The notes beneath the pieces are model-generated. The model worked only from the letters and a program-made list of their open reading frames with translations, was not told the origin of the DNA and ran no database searches. Of a stretch of DNA of 49,257 bases, positions 10,280 through 21,232 are shown one piece after another; position 1 is the first letter of the stretch, and each line of letters opens with the position of its first letter. This DNA is from Macromonas nakdongensis (GTDB lineage Bacteria > Pseudomonadota > Gammaproteobacteria > Burkholderiales > Burkholderiaceae_C): the NCBI RefSeq assembly GCF_002837145.1, contig NZ_NWMV01000022.1, positions 1 to 49,257 of the forward strand, written 5' to 3'. The position numbers and the translations under genes were made by a program.

Positions 10280-11191
10280 ATGCCCCACGCCGATGACGCC
10301 TTGCCCCTGACCCTGGAGCAGCTGTGGATTTACCCCGTGAAGAGCTGCGCCGGGCTGCGCCTGAGCAGCGCGGCCTTGCTCGACACCGGGCTGGAGTGGG
10401 ACCGCACCTGGATGCTGGTGGACGCCTCGGGCGAGTTCGTCTCGCAACGCGAACTGCCGCGCATGGCCCTGATCCGGCCCCGCTTCCGCCAGGGCCACCT
10501 GGAGTTGCTGGCGCCGGGCATGCTGTCCCTGCGCCTGCCCTTGGACGCCGCCGAATCGCCGCGCCGCGTGCGCGTCTGGGACGACGAGGTCGACGCCTGG
10601 GACATGGGCGACCTGGCTGCCCAGTGGTTCACTGATTTTCTCGCGCCCGGCGCGCCGCAGGGGCTGGCGGCCGGCTTGCGCCTGGTGCGTTTCGACCCGG
10701 ACGTGCGCCGCCTGTCGGCGGTGCACTGGACCCAGGGTGTGGAGGCGCCCAACCAATTCAGCGATGGCTTTCCGCTGCTGGTCTTGTCCAGCGCGTCCCT
10801 GGCCGAGCTGAACGGACGGCTCGCCCTGCTGGGCCAGACCCCGGTGGGGCCCGAGCGTTTTCGGCCCAACCTCGTGTTGGGCGGGATGGAGGCGCACGAC
10901 GAGGACCGCCTGGCCGACATCCACCTGCGGGCCTTAGCGCCCGATGCCGCCGCGCCCGGGCCAGCGGTGTGGCTGCAGCCGGTCAAGCCCTGCGCGCGCT
11001 GCAGCATCCCGGATGTGGACCCGCAGACCGCCGAGCGTGGCACGGCCTTGAGCCCGGTGCTGCACAGCTACCGCCAGGACCGGCGGTTGATGGGAGCGGT
11101 GACTTTCGGCATGAACGCCATCGTCCGCCAGGGCGACGGGCAGATGCTGTACGAAGGCATGCTGGGCGCCGGCACCTGGGGTGTGTGGTGA
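10280..11191 (+). CDS. MOSC-domain protein (YcbX/mARC-like, no ferredoxin)
   Basis: Molybdenum-cofactor-binding family protein of 303 residues. The N-terminal MOSC beta-barrel begins LEQLWIYPVKSCAG and contains WDRTWMLVD. The C-terminal MOSC domain contains QPVKPCARCSIPDVDP, where the first Cys is the expected molybdenum ligand. Such proteins reduce N-hydroxylated compounds. It stops after the MOSC domain and lacks the plant-type 2Fe-2S domain found at the end of E. coli YcbX, so it must receive electrons from a separate partner. GGAAGAG stands seven bases before the ATG. An in-frame extension back to 9056 is an antisense shadow of the UbiH-like gene. A GCGGCC/GGCCGC inverted repeat sits in the short gap before the convergent gene. 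Confidence 0.9.
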   Translation: MPHADDALPLTLEQLWIYPVKSCAGLRLSSAALLDTGLEWDRTWMLVDASGEFVSQRELPRMALIRPRFRQGHLELLAPGMLSLRLPLDAAESPRRVRVWDDEVDAWDMGDLAAQWFTDFLAPGAPQGLAAGLRLVRFDPDVRRLSAVHWTQGVEAPNQFSDGFPLLVLSSASLAELNGRLALLGQTPVGPERFRPNLVLGGMEAHDEDRLADIHLRALAPDAAAPGPAVWLQPVKPCARCSIPDVDPQTAERGTALSPVLHSYRQDRRLMGAVTFGMNAIVRQGDGQMLYEGMLGAGTWGVW

Positions 11192-11215
11192 CGCGGCCCG
11201 GGGGGCACCGGCCGC

Positions 11216-12208
11216 TCAGAGGCGCTTGAGCACCCGGGCCTTGTCCAGCCGGATTTTCACGTCGTCCGAAGACAGGGGCGATTTCACGCTGTAGCCCGGC
11301 ATTTGCGTGTCCCGTTTGCGCGGGGTCGACAGCGGCATGCCGTCCGGGTCGGCAATCGCCAGGGTCAGGGGGGTGTTGACCCGTTCGCCGCGGCGCACCA
11401 CCACCGCGGTTTCCTCGCTTTTGAGGCGCACATAGCTGCCGGGCGGGTACATGCCCAGCTGTTTGGCAAAAATCGCTCCCAGCGGGCTCGATTGCGTCTT
11501 GGATTCGAGGTACAGGTTGCCCACCGCCACGTTGGGCATGAGGCCGCGCCGGCTCACCCGCGGGCTGATGCGGGCGATGAAGACGTCGGCCATGCGCAGC
11601 AGTTGCTGCACCGTGTCCGGTTGGCTGGACTTGCCTTGGGGGTAGCCGCTACCGTCTTGGGTTTCGTGGTGGTCCTGCACCAGGTCCAGCCAGAGCGGGT
11701 CGTCCACCCCCAGCCCGCGCAAGATGTCCACGCCCTGGCTCGGGTGCTGCCGGATGCGGTTTTTTTGCTCCTGGGTCGCGGGTTGCAATTGGATGGCCAG
11801 TTGGTCCTGCATGGCGGCCATGGCGATGTTCATGGTCAGCGCGGCCCGCACCAGGGCGTCCACGGCCGGCGGCTGGATCTGGGCCAATGGTCCGATCATC
11901 AGGCAGGTGACCGCGGCCGTCAGGGCGTGGGTGGCGCAATAGCCGTAGGAGCGGTCGGACAGCATCTGCACCAGCACGAACAGGCTGTCGTCTTCCTGGC
12001 CCTCCAGGGTCAGCTTCACCCCGGTTTCAATGAAGGCCAGGCGCTTGTGGAAGTCTTTGGCGTCAGCGCCCTCTTGCAGCAGCACCGCCAGGCGCCGACG
12101 CAGGGCCGGCCAGGCCTCGGCGGGCGCCGGATCGAGTTGGGCGCGCACCTCTTTGAGCACGGCGTCCGCCGAGGCGTCGGTCGGTGTCAGGGTGTCGGCG
12201 GTGCTCAT
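11216..12208 (-). CDS. HD-GYP-like protein with degenerate HD motif
   Basis: A 330-residue protein shaped like an HD-GYP phosphodiesterase, the class that breaks down cyclic di-GMP. Conserved positions still present are H94 (CATHALTA), H155 (RQHPSQGVDIL), H180-H181-E182 and DGSGYP at 185-190, followed by a MADVF segment. The core HD-x-GK of the family is replaced by MNIAM (residues 126-130), so His and Asp ligands of the metal centre are missing. The C-terminal part (about 225-330) is an extra beta-rich region. Catalysis is therefore doubtful; a c-di-GMP sensor role is possible. The start is taken at the ATG at 12208; a GTG at 12247 is an alternative. An AT-rich tract lies immediately upstream. 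Confidence 0.8.
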   Translation of the reverse strand: MSTADTLTPTDASADAVLKEVRAQLDPAPAEAWPALRRRLAVLLQEGADAKDFHKRLAFIETGVKLTLEGQEDDSLFVLVQMLSDRSYGYCATHALTAAVTCLMIGPLAQIQPPAVDALVRAALTMNIAMAAMQDQLAIQLQPATQEQKNRIRQHPSQGVDILRGLGVDDPLWLDLVQDHHETQDGSGYPQGKSSQPDTVQQLLRMADVFIARISPRVSRRGLMPNVAVGNLYLESKTQSSPLGAIFAKQLGMYPPGSYVRLKSEETAVVVRRGERVNTPLTLAIADPDGMPLSTPRKRDTQMPGYSVKSPLSSDDVKIRLDKARVLKRL

Positions 12209-12249
12209 GACCACACAGTTTAAGGGGCTGTTTGGCCGGTTTGTCACGC

Positions 12250-12365
12250 ATTTAAAGATAAATATGAAAACTTGGGAAAGATTTTTTCAGGGCAGCCAAA
12301 AATCTGAGAATCAAAATAAGAAATATAAAAATCATTTTTTAAATATGAATTTTTGATCATTTTTG
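12250..12365. other. AT-rich intergenic island between divergent genes
   Basis: In a roughly two-thirds-GC window this stretch falls far below average; bases 12301-12360 contain only 9 G or C out of 60. It holds A-tracts and T-tracts and two copies of ATCATTTTT. It lies between the divergent HD-GYP-like gene and the esterase gene. It may be an UP-element-rich double promoter, a binding site for an H-NS-like nucleoid protein, or a remnant of inserted DNA. No ORF is credible here. Confidence 0.7.
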
Positions 12366-12440
12366 GGTGGCGTTCTGCGCGAGCGGGTCGGGCTTGCGCT
12401 ATAAATCCTGTCACCCCTCTCTTCCGTGAAAGGCCGAACG

Positions 12441-13373
12441 ATGTTGCACCCACAGGCGCGGGCATTGCTGGATGGAATCGAGGCGCGTGGGACCGTGCCC
12501 ATGCACCGTTTGACCCCGACCGAGGCGCGGGCGGCCTACCGCGAGCGCTGCGCCGCGGCCCGGCCGGTGGCGCCCGAGATGGGGGCCACCCTCGACCTGC
12601 AGGCCCCAGGGCCGGCGGGTCCGATTCCTCTGCGGCTCTACCGTCCCCATCACGCGCCGGCCATGTCGCCGGTGCTGGTGTTTTTCCATGGCGGAGGCTT
12701 TGTCGTCGGTGGGCTGGACACCCACGACACCCTGTGCCGCGAACTGGCCCACCGGTCGGGGTGTGCCGTGGTGTCGGTGGACTACCGGCTCGCGCCCGAG
12801 CACCCTTGCCCCGCCGCCGTGGACGATGCATTGGCCGCGACCCGGTGGGTGGCGCAGCACGCTGTGGCCCTGGGGGTGGATGCCGCCTGTGTGGCCGTCG
12901 GCGGCGACAGCGCCGGCGCCAACTTGGCCACGCTGGTGGCCTGGCGGTCGCGCCAAGCCGGTGATCTGCCGCTGGTCTTCCAGCTCCTGATCTACCCTTG
13001 CCTCGACGCGCGCCGGGCCCTGGCCTCCCACGCCCGCAACGGCCAGGGCTATCTGTTGACCCGCGACACCCTGGCCTATTACTACGGCCATTACCTGCCC
13101 GACCCGGCCCAGGTGCACGACCCCATGGCCTCGCCCCTGCTCCTGCCAGATCTGAGTGGCCTGCCGCCCGCCCTGGTGCTGACCGCGGGCCACGACCCCT
13201 TGCGCGACGAAGGCTTGGCCTATGCCCAGCGCCTGTCCGAGGCGGGGGTGCCGACCTCGGTGGTCTGTTTCGAGCGCCAGATCCACGGCTTCATCCTCAT
13301 GGGGCGGGTGCTGGACGAAGCGCACACGGCGGTGGACCTGTGCGCCGCGGCCCTGGCCCGGGCCTTGGCCTGA
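12441..13373 (+). CDS. Alpha/beta hydrolase, hormone-sensitive-lipase (group IV) type
   Basis: Carboxylesterase of 310 residues. The family oxyanion-hole motif HGGG is at 83-86 (VFFHGGGFVVGG), the nucleophile S157 lies in GGDSAGA, the acid D252 in TAGHDPLRDEG and the base H282 in QIHGFI, so the triad is complete. DYRLAPEHPCPA at 114-125 is another hallmark. No signal peptide is present, so it is cytosolic and likely acts on short acyl esters. The ATG at 12441 has AAAGG seven bases upstream; a GTG at 12426 is a less likely alternative. It is divergent from the HD-GYP-like gene across the AT-rich island, and the unusual promoter region is its only odd feature. Confidence 0.9.
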   Translation: MLHPQARALLDGIEARGTVPMHRLTPTEARAAYRERCAAARPVAPEMGATLDLQAPGPAGPIPLRLYRPHHAPAMSPVLVFFHGGGFVVGGLDTHDTLCRELAHRSGCAVVSVDYRLAPEHPCPAAVDDALAATRWVAQHAVALGVDAACVAVGGDSAGANLATLVAWRSRQAGDLPLVFQLLIYPCLDARRALASHARNGQGYLLTRDTLAYYYGHYLPDPAQVHDPMASPLLLPDLSGLPPALVLTAGHDPLRDEGLAYAQRLSEAGVPTSVVCFERQIHGFILMGRVLDEAHTAVDLCAAALARALA

Positions 13374-13486
13374 GGGGGCGGGTCTTACAATCGGCCCCCA
13401 GCATGGGGTGCGCGCGGCTGCGTGCCCCACCCCGGCGTCCCGAGGCCCCGAGCCCCGCCCGGCGACCGGTTTAACAAGGAAATTCC

Positions 13487-14581
13487 ATGTCTCTCAAGTG
13501 CGGCATCGTCGGCCTGCCCAACGTCGGCAAATCCACCCTGTTCAACGCCCTGACCAAGGCGGGCATCGCGGCGGAGAACTACCCCTTCTGCACCATCGAG
13601 CCCAATGTGGGCGTGGTCGAGGTGCCCGATCCGCGTCTGGACGAGCTGGCCAAGATCATCAACCCCGAGCGCATCGTGCCGGCCATCGTCGAGTTTGTGG
13701 ACATCGCCGGTCTGGTGGCCGGTGCCAGCCAGGGCGAAGGCCTGGGCAACCAGTTCCTGGCCCACATCCGCGAAACCGACGCCATCGTCAACGTGGTGCG
13801 CTGCTTTGAAGACGACAACGTCATCCACGTGGCCAACAAGGTGGACCCGATCGCGGACATCGAGGTGATCCAGACCGAACTCTGCCTGGCCGACCTAGGC
13901 ACGGTGGAAAAGACCCTGCAGCGCAGCATCAAAGCCGCCAAAAGCGGCAACGACAAGGAAGCCGCTGCCCTGGTGGCGCTGCTGACCAAGGTGCAGGCGG
14001 TGCTGAACGAAGGCAAACCGGCGCGCACGCTGGAGCTGAGCGACCAGGAAAAAGTGCTGCTCAAACCCCTGTGCCTGATCACCGCCAAGCCGGCCATGTT
14101 CGTGGGCAACGTCAGCGAAGACGGGTTCGAGAACAACCCTTTCCTGGACCGCCTGCGCGAATACGCCGACCAACAAAATGCGCCGGTGGTGGCCATTTGC
14201 GCCAAGATCGAGGCCGAGCTGAGCGAAATGGACGACGCCGACCGCCTGGAGTTCCTGAAGGAGCTGGGCCAGGACGAGCCCGGTCTGAACCGCCTGATCC
14301 GCGCCGGCTTCAAGCTGCTGGGCCTGCAAACCTACTTCACCGCCGGCGTGAAGGAAGTGCGCGCCTGGACCATCCACATCGGCGACACCGCGCCCCAGGC
14401 GGCGGGCGTGATCCACGGCGATTTCGAGCGCGGCTTCATCCGCGCCCAGACCATCGCTTTCGACGACTTCATCGCCTACCAAGGCGAGCAGGGTGCCAAG
14501 GACGCCGGCAAGATGCGCGCCGAGGGCAAGGAATACATCGTCAAAGACGGCGATGTGATGAACTTCCTGTTCAACGTCTGA
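13487..14581 (+). CDS. ychF: Redox-regulated ATPase YchF (OLA1 type)
   Basis: Obg-related P-loop ATPase of 364 residues, a standard length. G1 is GLPNVGKST at the N-terminus, G3 is [10 protein letters not shown], and the changed G4 motif NVSE (in [10 protein letters not shown]) explains the ATP preference of this family. A coiled-coil insertion (about 125-190) and a C-terminal TGS domain (about 280-364, [20 protein letters not shown]) complete the layout. It associates with ribosomes and affects stress responses. AAGGA stands seven bases before the ATG, and a TACAAT -10-like hexamer is at 13386-13391. Neighbours share no function with it; in many proteobacteria it sits beside pth, which is not so here. 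Confidence 0.97.
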   Translation: MSLKCGIVGLPNVGKSTLFNALTKAGIAAENYPFCTIEPNVGVVEVPDPRLDELAKIINPERIVPAIVEFVDIAGLVAGASQGEGLGNQFLAHIRETDAIVNVVRCFEDDNVIHVANKVDPIADIEVIQTELCLADLGTVEKTLQRSIKAAKSGNDKEAAALVALLTKVQAVLNEGKPARTLELSDQEKVLLKPLCLITAKPAMFVGNVSEDGFENNPFLDRLREYADQQNAPVVAICAKIEAELSEMDDADRLEFLKELGQDEPGLNRLIRAGFKLLGLQTYFTAGVKEVRAWTIHIGDTAPQAAGVIHGDFERGFIRAQTIAFDDFIAYQGEQGAKDAGKMRAEGKEYIVKDGDVMNFLFNV

Positions 14582-14637
14582 ACCCGCGGAGGCGGTCGGC
14601 GCCGAGGCGGCAGGGCCTTGGGCGGGCCGCCGCGCCT

Positions 14638-14643
14638 TAAAAT
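14638..14643 (+). promoter_or_regulatory. Putative -10 element for metH/SAH riboswitch
   Basis: TAAAAT lies nine bases before the riboswitch P1 stem, which is the right place for the transcript to begin at or just before the aptamer. No clear -35 hexamer was identified. Confidence 0.5.
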
Positions 14644-14651
14644 GCGGGACT

Positions 14652-14740
14652 TCCAAGGAGCGCTGCAGCGGCGTGCTCGGGGCCCAGGGCCCGGCGAGCG
14701 GTGCCGTCAGGCTTGGACCCTTTTGCCAACCGCGCTCGCC
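14652..14740 (+). ncRNA. SAH (S-adenosylhomocysteine) riboswitch ahead of metH
   Basis: The conserved core GGAGCGCTGCAGC and the downstream GTCAGGCTTGG and GCGCTCGCC blocks are all present in order. P1 forms between TCCAAG (14652-14657) and CTTGGA (14712-14717). The diagnostic pseudoknot forms between GAGCGC (14658-14663) and GCGCTC (14732-14737), and a GC-rich hairpin lies between them. SAH riboswitches turn on genes of the methyl cycle when SAH builds up, matching the metH gene that starts 27 bases later. The likely mode is control of access to the AGGTGA ribosome site just after the pseudoknot. Confidence 0.92.
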
Positions 14741-14766
14741 TGACAACGCCTTTGCAGGTGAGTGCC

Positions 14767-17559
<2,793 letters not shown>

Positions 17560-17602
17560 GGCCGGGGGCTCTCACGGGCCCCGCGGACCAGGGGGCCTGC
17601 CT

Positions 17603-20401
17603 TCAGTGGCTGCAGTGGGCGCGCACTTCCTCGATGGTGGTCAGGCCCTGCAGCACCTTGAGGATGCCGTCCTGGCGCAGGGTGCGGAAGTGCCCGGTGG
17701 CCATGGCCGAATGCTGCAGCGCTTCGGACGTGGCGCGAGTCTGGATCAGGCGGCGCAGCGGGGCGTCCACCTGCAGCCATTCGTGCACCCCGGCGCGGCC
17801 CTTGAAGCCGGTCTGGTCGCAGGCCGGGCAGCCGGGGGCGTGGCGGTGCAGCAGGTGGCCGTCCTGGCCGTACTCGTTGCGCCAGCGCATGCGCAGGGCG
17901 TCCAGCGCGGGGCGCTGCTCGGCCGGGAAGCCGTGCAGGTAGTCCAGCAGCAGCTCCTCTTCCTGGGCGGCGTCTGCCGGCGCGGTCTGCACACAGGCGG
18001 GGCACAGCCGCCGCACCAGGCGTTGGGCCAGCACGCCGAGCAGCGAATCGGCGAAGTTGAAGGGGTCCATGCCCATGTCCAGCAGGCGCACCACGGTTTC
18101 GGCGGCGCTGTTGGTGTGCAGGGTGGACAGCATCAGGTGGCCGGTGAGCGAGGCCTCGATCGCCACCTGGGCGGTGTCCTGGTCGCGGATCTCGCCGACC
18201 ATGATCACGTCCGGGTCGGCGCGCAGGAAGGCGCGCAGGGCCTTGTCGAAGGTCCAGTCGATCTTGGGGTTGACCTGCACCTGGCGCAGGTCGGGGTTGC
18301 TGATCTCGATCGGGTCTTCGGCCGTCCAGATCTTGCGGTCGGGCGTGTTGATGTGCTCCAGCACGGAGTGCAGCGTGGTCGTCTTGCCCGAACCGGTGGG
18401 GCCGACGCACAGCACCATGCCGTGGGGCCGCTCCACCGTGGCGCGCAGCTGGGCCAGGTTGTCCGGCGTCAGGCCCAGCTGTTCCAGCGGCAGCGGTTTG
18501 GCCGAGGACAGCAGGCGCATCACCACGTCTTCGGCGCCGTTGTGGGTGGGGACGGTGGCCACCCGCAGTTCCAGCCGGTGGTGGGGCGAGAACTTGGCGA
18601 AGTCGATCTTGCCGTCCTGCGGCTTGCGGCGCTCGGAGATGTCGAGCTCGCACATGATCTTGATGCGCCCGACCAGCGCCGCGCGGTAGGTGTGCGGCAG
18701 CTCCATGTAGGGCACCAGCCGGCCGTCCTTGCGCAGGCGGATGCGCACCTTGCGCTTGCTCGGGTGGGTTTCGATGTGGATGTCGGACGCGCCCTGGCTG
18801 TGCGCCTCGATGATGATGGTGTTGATCAGCCGCACCAGCGAGTTGTCGGACTGTTCGATCTGGCCGAGCGTGTCGTGGGCGTCGTCCGCGACCTCCAGCT
18901 CCAGCGATTCGAGCAGCTTGTCCGAGGACGTCGCGGGCGGCTCCTGCCCGGCTGGGGGGGCGCTGGCGAAGGCACCACTGTCCATGCCGAAGCGGGCGTA
19001 GGCTTCGGCGATGGTCTTGTGGTTCAGCGTGCCGCTGGCCAAGGCGGCCACCACCTTGGTTTGCAGGGTGAATTCCAGTTCGTCCACCATGCCGCGGCGC
19101 GACGGGTCTTCGGCCGCCACCACCAGCAGTCCGCTGCGCCACAGCAGCGGCACGATCTGGTGGCGCCGCGCCAGGTGTTGCGGCACGCGCCGCAGGGCTT
19201 CGGCGTCCAGCGGGAACTTGCCCAGGTCCACCACGGGGTAACCCATCTTGCGCGCCAGGGCCACGCGCAGGTCGGCGCGCGACAGCTGGCCGCTTTGCAC
19301 CAGCAACTCGCCCAAGGGCACGCTGCGCTCGGTCTTTTGCTTGTCCAACGCTTCCTGCAGCTGCGCCTTGCTGACCAGGCCCAGGGCCGTCAGGGCCTCG
19401 CCGATGCGGACCATGGGCATGCGCGACTGTTCTTCCAGCGCCACCAGCAACTGCTCGGGTTTGACGATCTCCTGAATCACCAGGTAGTCGCCCAGCTTGC
19501 GGCTGCGCAGGTGCTCCTGTTCGCGCGCGGCCTGCTCCACCTGTTCGGGCGTGACCACCTGCTGCTCCACCAGCACCTGGCCGATCGCCTCGCCCACGTG
19601 CAGGTGGGTGTAGGCCTCGGTCGGGAAAAACACACGTTGCACCGCGTCTGCGTCGTTCAGGGGGGGGAACAGGAACAGGCCGTGCTCATTTTCGAGGTGG
19701 CCCATGGTGTCGCCGTGCAGGGTCTGGCCGTCCTTCAGGGTCAGGGCGTAGGGCAGACGGGTGCGGTAATCCAGCAGTTGGGAGTGGGCAAAATCGACTG
19801 GCTCGGTGGGCGTGGCCTCTGGCCGCAGCGCTTCGTCCAGGGTGATGCGGCGAAACATGTCGAAGCGCAGCGGCATCACCGCCCGCGACGGAGGCACCTG
19901 GATGTACGCGGTGTGCTCGGCCAGGTCCAGGGCCACGAGCAGGGGTTCGTCCACCCAGGCGCTGCCGGGCGCGGGCACGTCGGTGGTGGCCCGGTCGGGC
20001 TGGCCCGGGGCATCGGCCACGCGCAACTGGCCCCGCAGCGGGTAGCCGTCGGCCACGGCCTTCAAGGCCACCAGCCGGGCGTTACCGCCGTGGGCATCGT
20101 CGGCCCGACCCATGGTGGGAAAGCTCACGTGGGCGGTGGTCTGCAGGCCAAGCGCCCGGGCCTGTTCGGCGAACACCGGGGGCGTGGGCTGGTCGCTGCG
20201 CAGCACCGCGTCGCCACCGATGAGCTGGCGCGCGTCGCGGGCCAGGCCGGTCTGCAGGCGGTCGGCAAAAAAGCCCACGGCGGTGAGCGCGGCCACCGCC
20301 AGGGCGATGGCCAGCACCAGCACGCGCAGTTCGCCGGCGCGGGCGTCGCGCAACAGGGCGCGCCAGCCGATGGTCCAAAAGTGGGCGGTCACAGCGTTCA
20401 T
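17603..20401 (-). CDS. Chimeric ORF: FtsX-like ABC permease N-terminus fused to GspE/PilB-like ATPase
   Basis: One open frame of 932 residues. Residues 1 to about 160 look like the beginning of a large FtsX-type ABC permease (YbbP group): a cytosolic start, a transmembrane helix (about 26-46, LVLAIALAVAALTAVGFF) and the opening of the extracytoplasmic domain (GGDAVLRSD, FPTMGRADD). From about 161-176 the sequence changes to a type II secretion/type IV pilus ATPase: repeated MshEN-like RIGEALTALG and PLGELLVQSG motifs (about 268-395), Walker A GPTGSGKT at 667-674, an Asp-box/Walker B region (LRADPDVIMVGEIRD) near 726-740, and a zinc tetracysteine (C800, C803, C858, C861). The remaining ~650 residues of a permease are absent. 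The junction is near base 19,921. It could be a true deletion fusion or an assembly error. Without the fused part the ATPase looks complete. It is convergent with metH and downstream of upp. Confidence 0.8.
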   Translation of the reverse strand: MNAVTAHFWTIGWRALLRDARAGELRVLVLAIALAVAALTAVGFFADRLQTGLARDARQLIGGDAVLRSDQPTPPVFAEQARALGLQTTAHVSFPTMGRADDAHGGNARLVALKAVADGYPLRGQLRVADAPGQPDRATTDVPAPGSAWVDEPLLVALDLAEHTAYIQVPPSRAVMPLRFDMFRRITLDEALRPEATPTEPVDFAHSQLLDYRTRLPYALTLKDGQTLHGDTMGHLENEHGLFLFPPLNDADAVQRVFFPTEAYTHLHVGEAIGQVLVEQQVVTPEQVEQAAREQEHLRSRKLGDYLVIQEIVKPEQLLVALEEQSRMPMVRIGEALTALGLVSKAQLQEALDKQKTERSVPLGELLVQSGQLSRADLRVALARKMGYPVVDLGKFPLDAEALRRVPQHLARRHQIVPLLWRSGLLVVAAEDPSRRGMVDELEFTLQTKVVAALASGTLNHKTIAEAYARFGMDSGAFASAPPAGQEPPATSSDKLLESLELEVADDAHDTLGQIEQSDNSLVRLINTIIIEAHSQGASDIHIETHPSKRKVRIRLRKDGRLVPYMELPHTYRAALVGRIKIMCELDISERRKPQDGKIDFAKFSPHHRLELRVATVPTHNGAEDVVMRLLSSAKPLPLEQLGLTPDNLAQLRATVERPHGMVLCVGPTGSGKTTTLHSVLEHINTPDRKIWTAEDPIEISNPDLRQVQVNPKIDWTFDKALRAFLRADPDVIMVGEIRDQDTAQVAIEASLTGHLMLSTLHTNSAAETVVRLLDMGMDPFNFADSLLGVLAQRLVRRLCPACVQTAPADAAQEEELLLDYLHGFPAEQRPALDALRMRWRNEYGQDGHLLHRHAPGCPACDQTGFKGRAGVHEWLQVDAPLRRLIQTRATSEALQHSAMATGHFRTLRQDGILKVLQGLTTIEEVRAHCSH

Positions 20402-20476
20402 GGGCCCGAGGTTAGCGCAAACCCTGATCCGACGCCGGGGGCGGGGCATCCGGGCGTCGTGGCCCGGCAAGTGGCC

Positions 20477-21109
20477 TTACTTGGTGCCGAAAATGCGGTC
20501 GCCGGCGTCGCCCAGGCCGGGCACGATGTAGCCGTGCTCGTTCAGGCCCCGGTCCACCGCCGGGGTGTAGATCGGCACGTCCGGGTGGTGGCGGTGGAAG
20601 GTGGCGATGCCTTCGGGGCAGGTGACCAGGCAGACGAAGCGCAGCGAGCGCGGCCGGCAGGCCTTGAGCCGGTCCACCGCGGCCACCGCCGAATTGCCGG
20701 TGGCCAGCATGGGGTCGAGCACGATGACGTCGCGCTCGGCCATGTCCGACGGCATCTTGAAGTAGTACTCCACCGCCTGCAGCGTGTCGGGGTCGCGGAA
20801 CAGGCCGATGTGGCCGACGCGGGCGCTGGGCACCACTTCGAGCATGCCGTCGAGGAAGCCGTTGCCGGCGCGCAGGATGGACGCCAGCACGATCTTCTTG
20901 CCGTCAATGACGCGGCCGGTGGTGCGCTCCAGCGGCGTTTCGATCTCGATCTCCTGCATCGGCATGTCGCGCGTGACCTCGTAGGCCAGCAGGGCGCTGA
21001 GTTCGTGCACCAGCTGGCGGAAGCCGCGGGTGCTGGTGTCCTTGCGGCGCATCAGTGTGAGTTTGTGCTGCACCAGGGGGTGGTCGATGAGGTGGACTTG
21101 GGGTGTCAT
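20477..21109 (-). CDS. upp: Uracil phosphoribosyltransferase
   Basis: Pyrimidine salvage enzyme that joins uracil and PRPP to give UMP, 210 residues. The PRPP-binding loop is [14 protein letters not shown] near 127-140, and the uracil-binding C-terminal segment is [17 protein letters not shown], both highly conserved. The N-terminal [12 protein letters not shown] region is also typical. Its stop lies 75 bp before the chimeric ATPase ORF on the same strand. It is divergent from the glutamine-synthetase homologue with 123 bp between. A uracil permease gene, often adjacent, is not present. Confidence 0.97.
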   Translation of the reverse strand: MTPQVHLIDHPLVQHKLTLMRRKDTSTRGFRQLVHELSALLAYEVTRDMPMQEIEIETPLERTTGRVIDGKKIVLASILRAGNGFLDGMLEVVPSARVGHIGLFRDPDTLQAVEYYFKMPSDMAERDVIVLDPMLATGNSAVAAVDRLKACRPRSLRFVCLVTCPEGIATFHRHHPDVPIYTPAVDRGLNEHGYIVPGLGDAGDRIFGTK

Positions 21110-21232
21110 GGCAAGCGGGGGCCGGCGGCCCCGAAGAAATGGAACGATGGCCGTATGCTACCGCCAGCCGGCCCCGGCGCGGGCACCGCCAGTGGCACCT
21201 GGGGCCGCCCGAGCGCGGGGCACAATGGCCGC

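Noticed and set aside
17577-17597. GGCCCC/GGGGGCC hairpin between metH and the chimeric ORF
   Set aside because: Short GC palindromes are common at this base composition and no T run follows, so it is not listed as a terminator.
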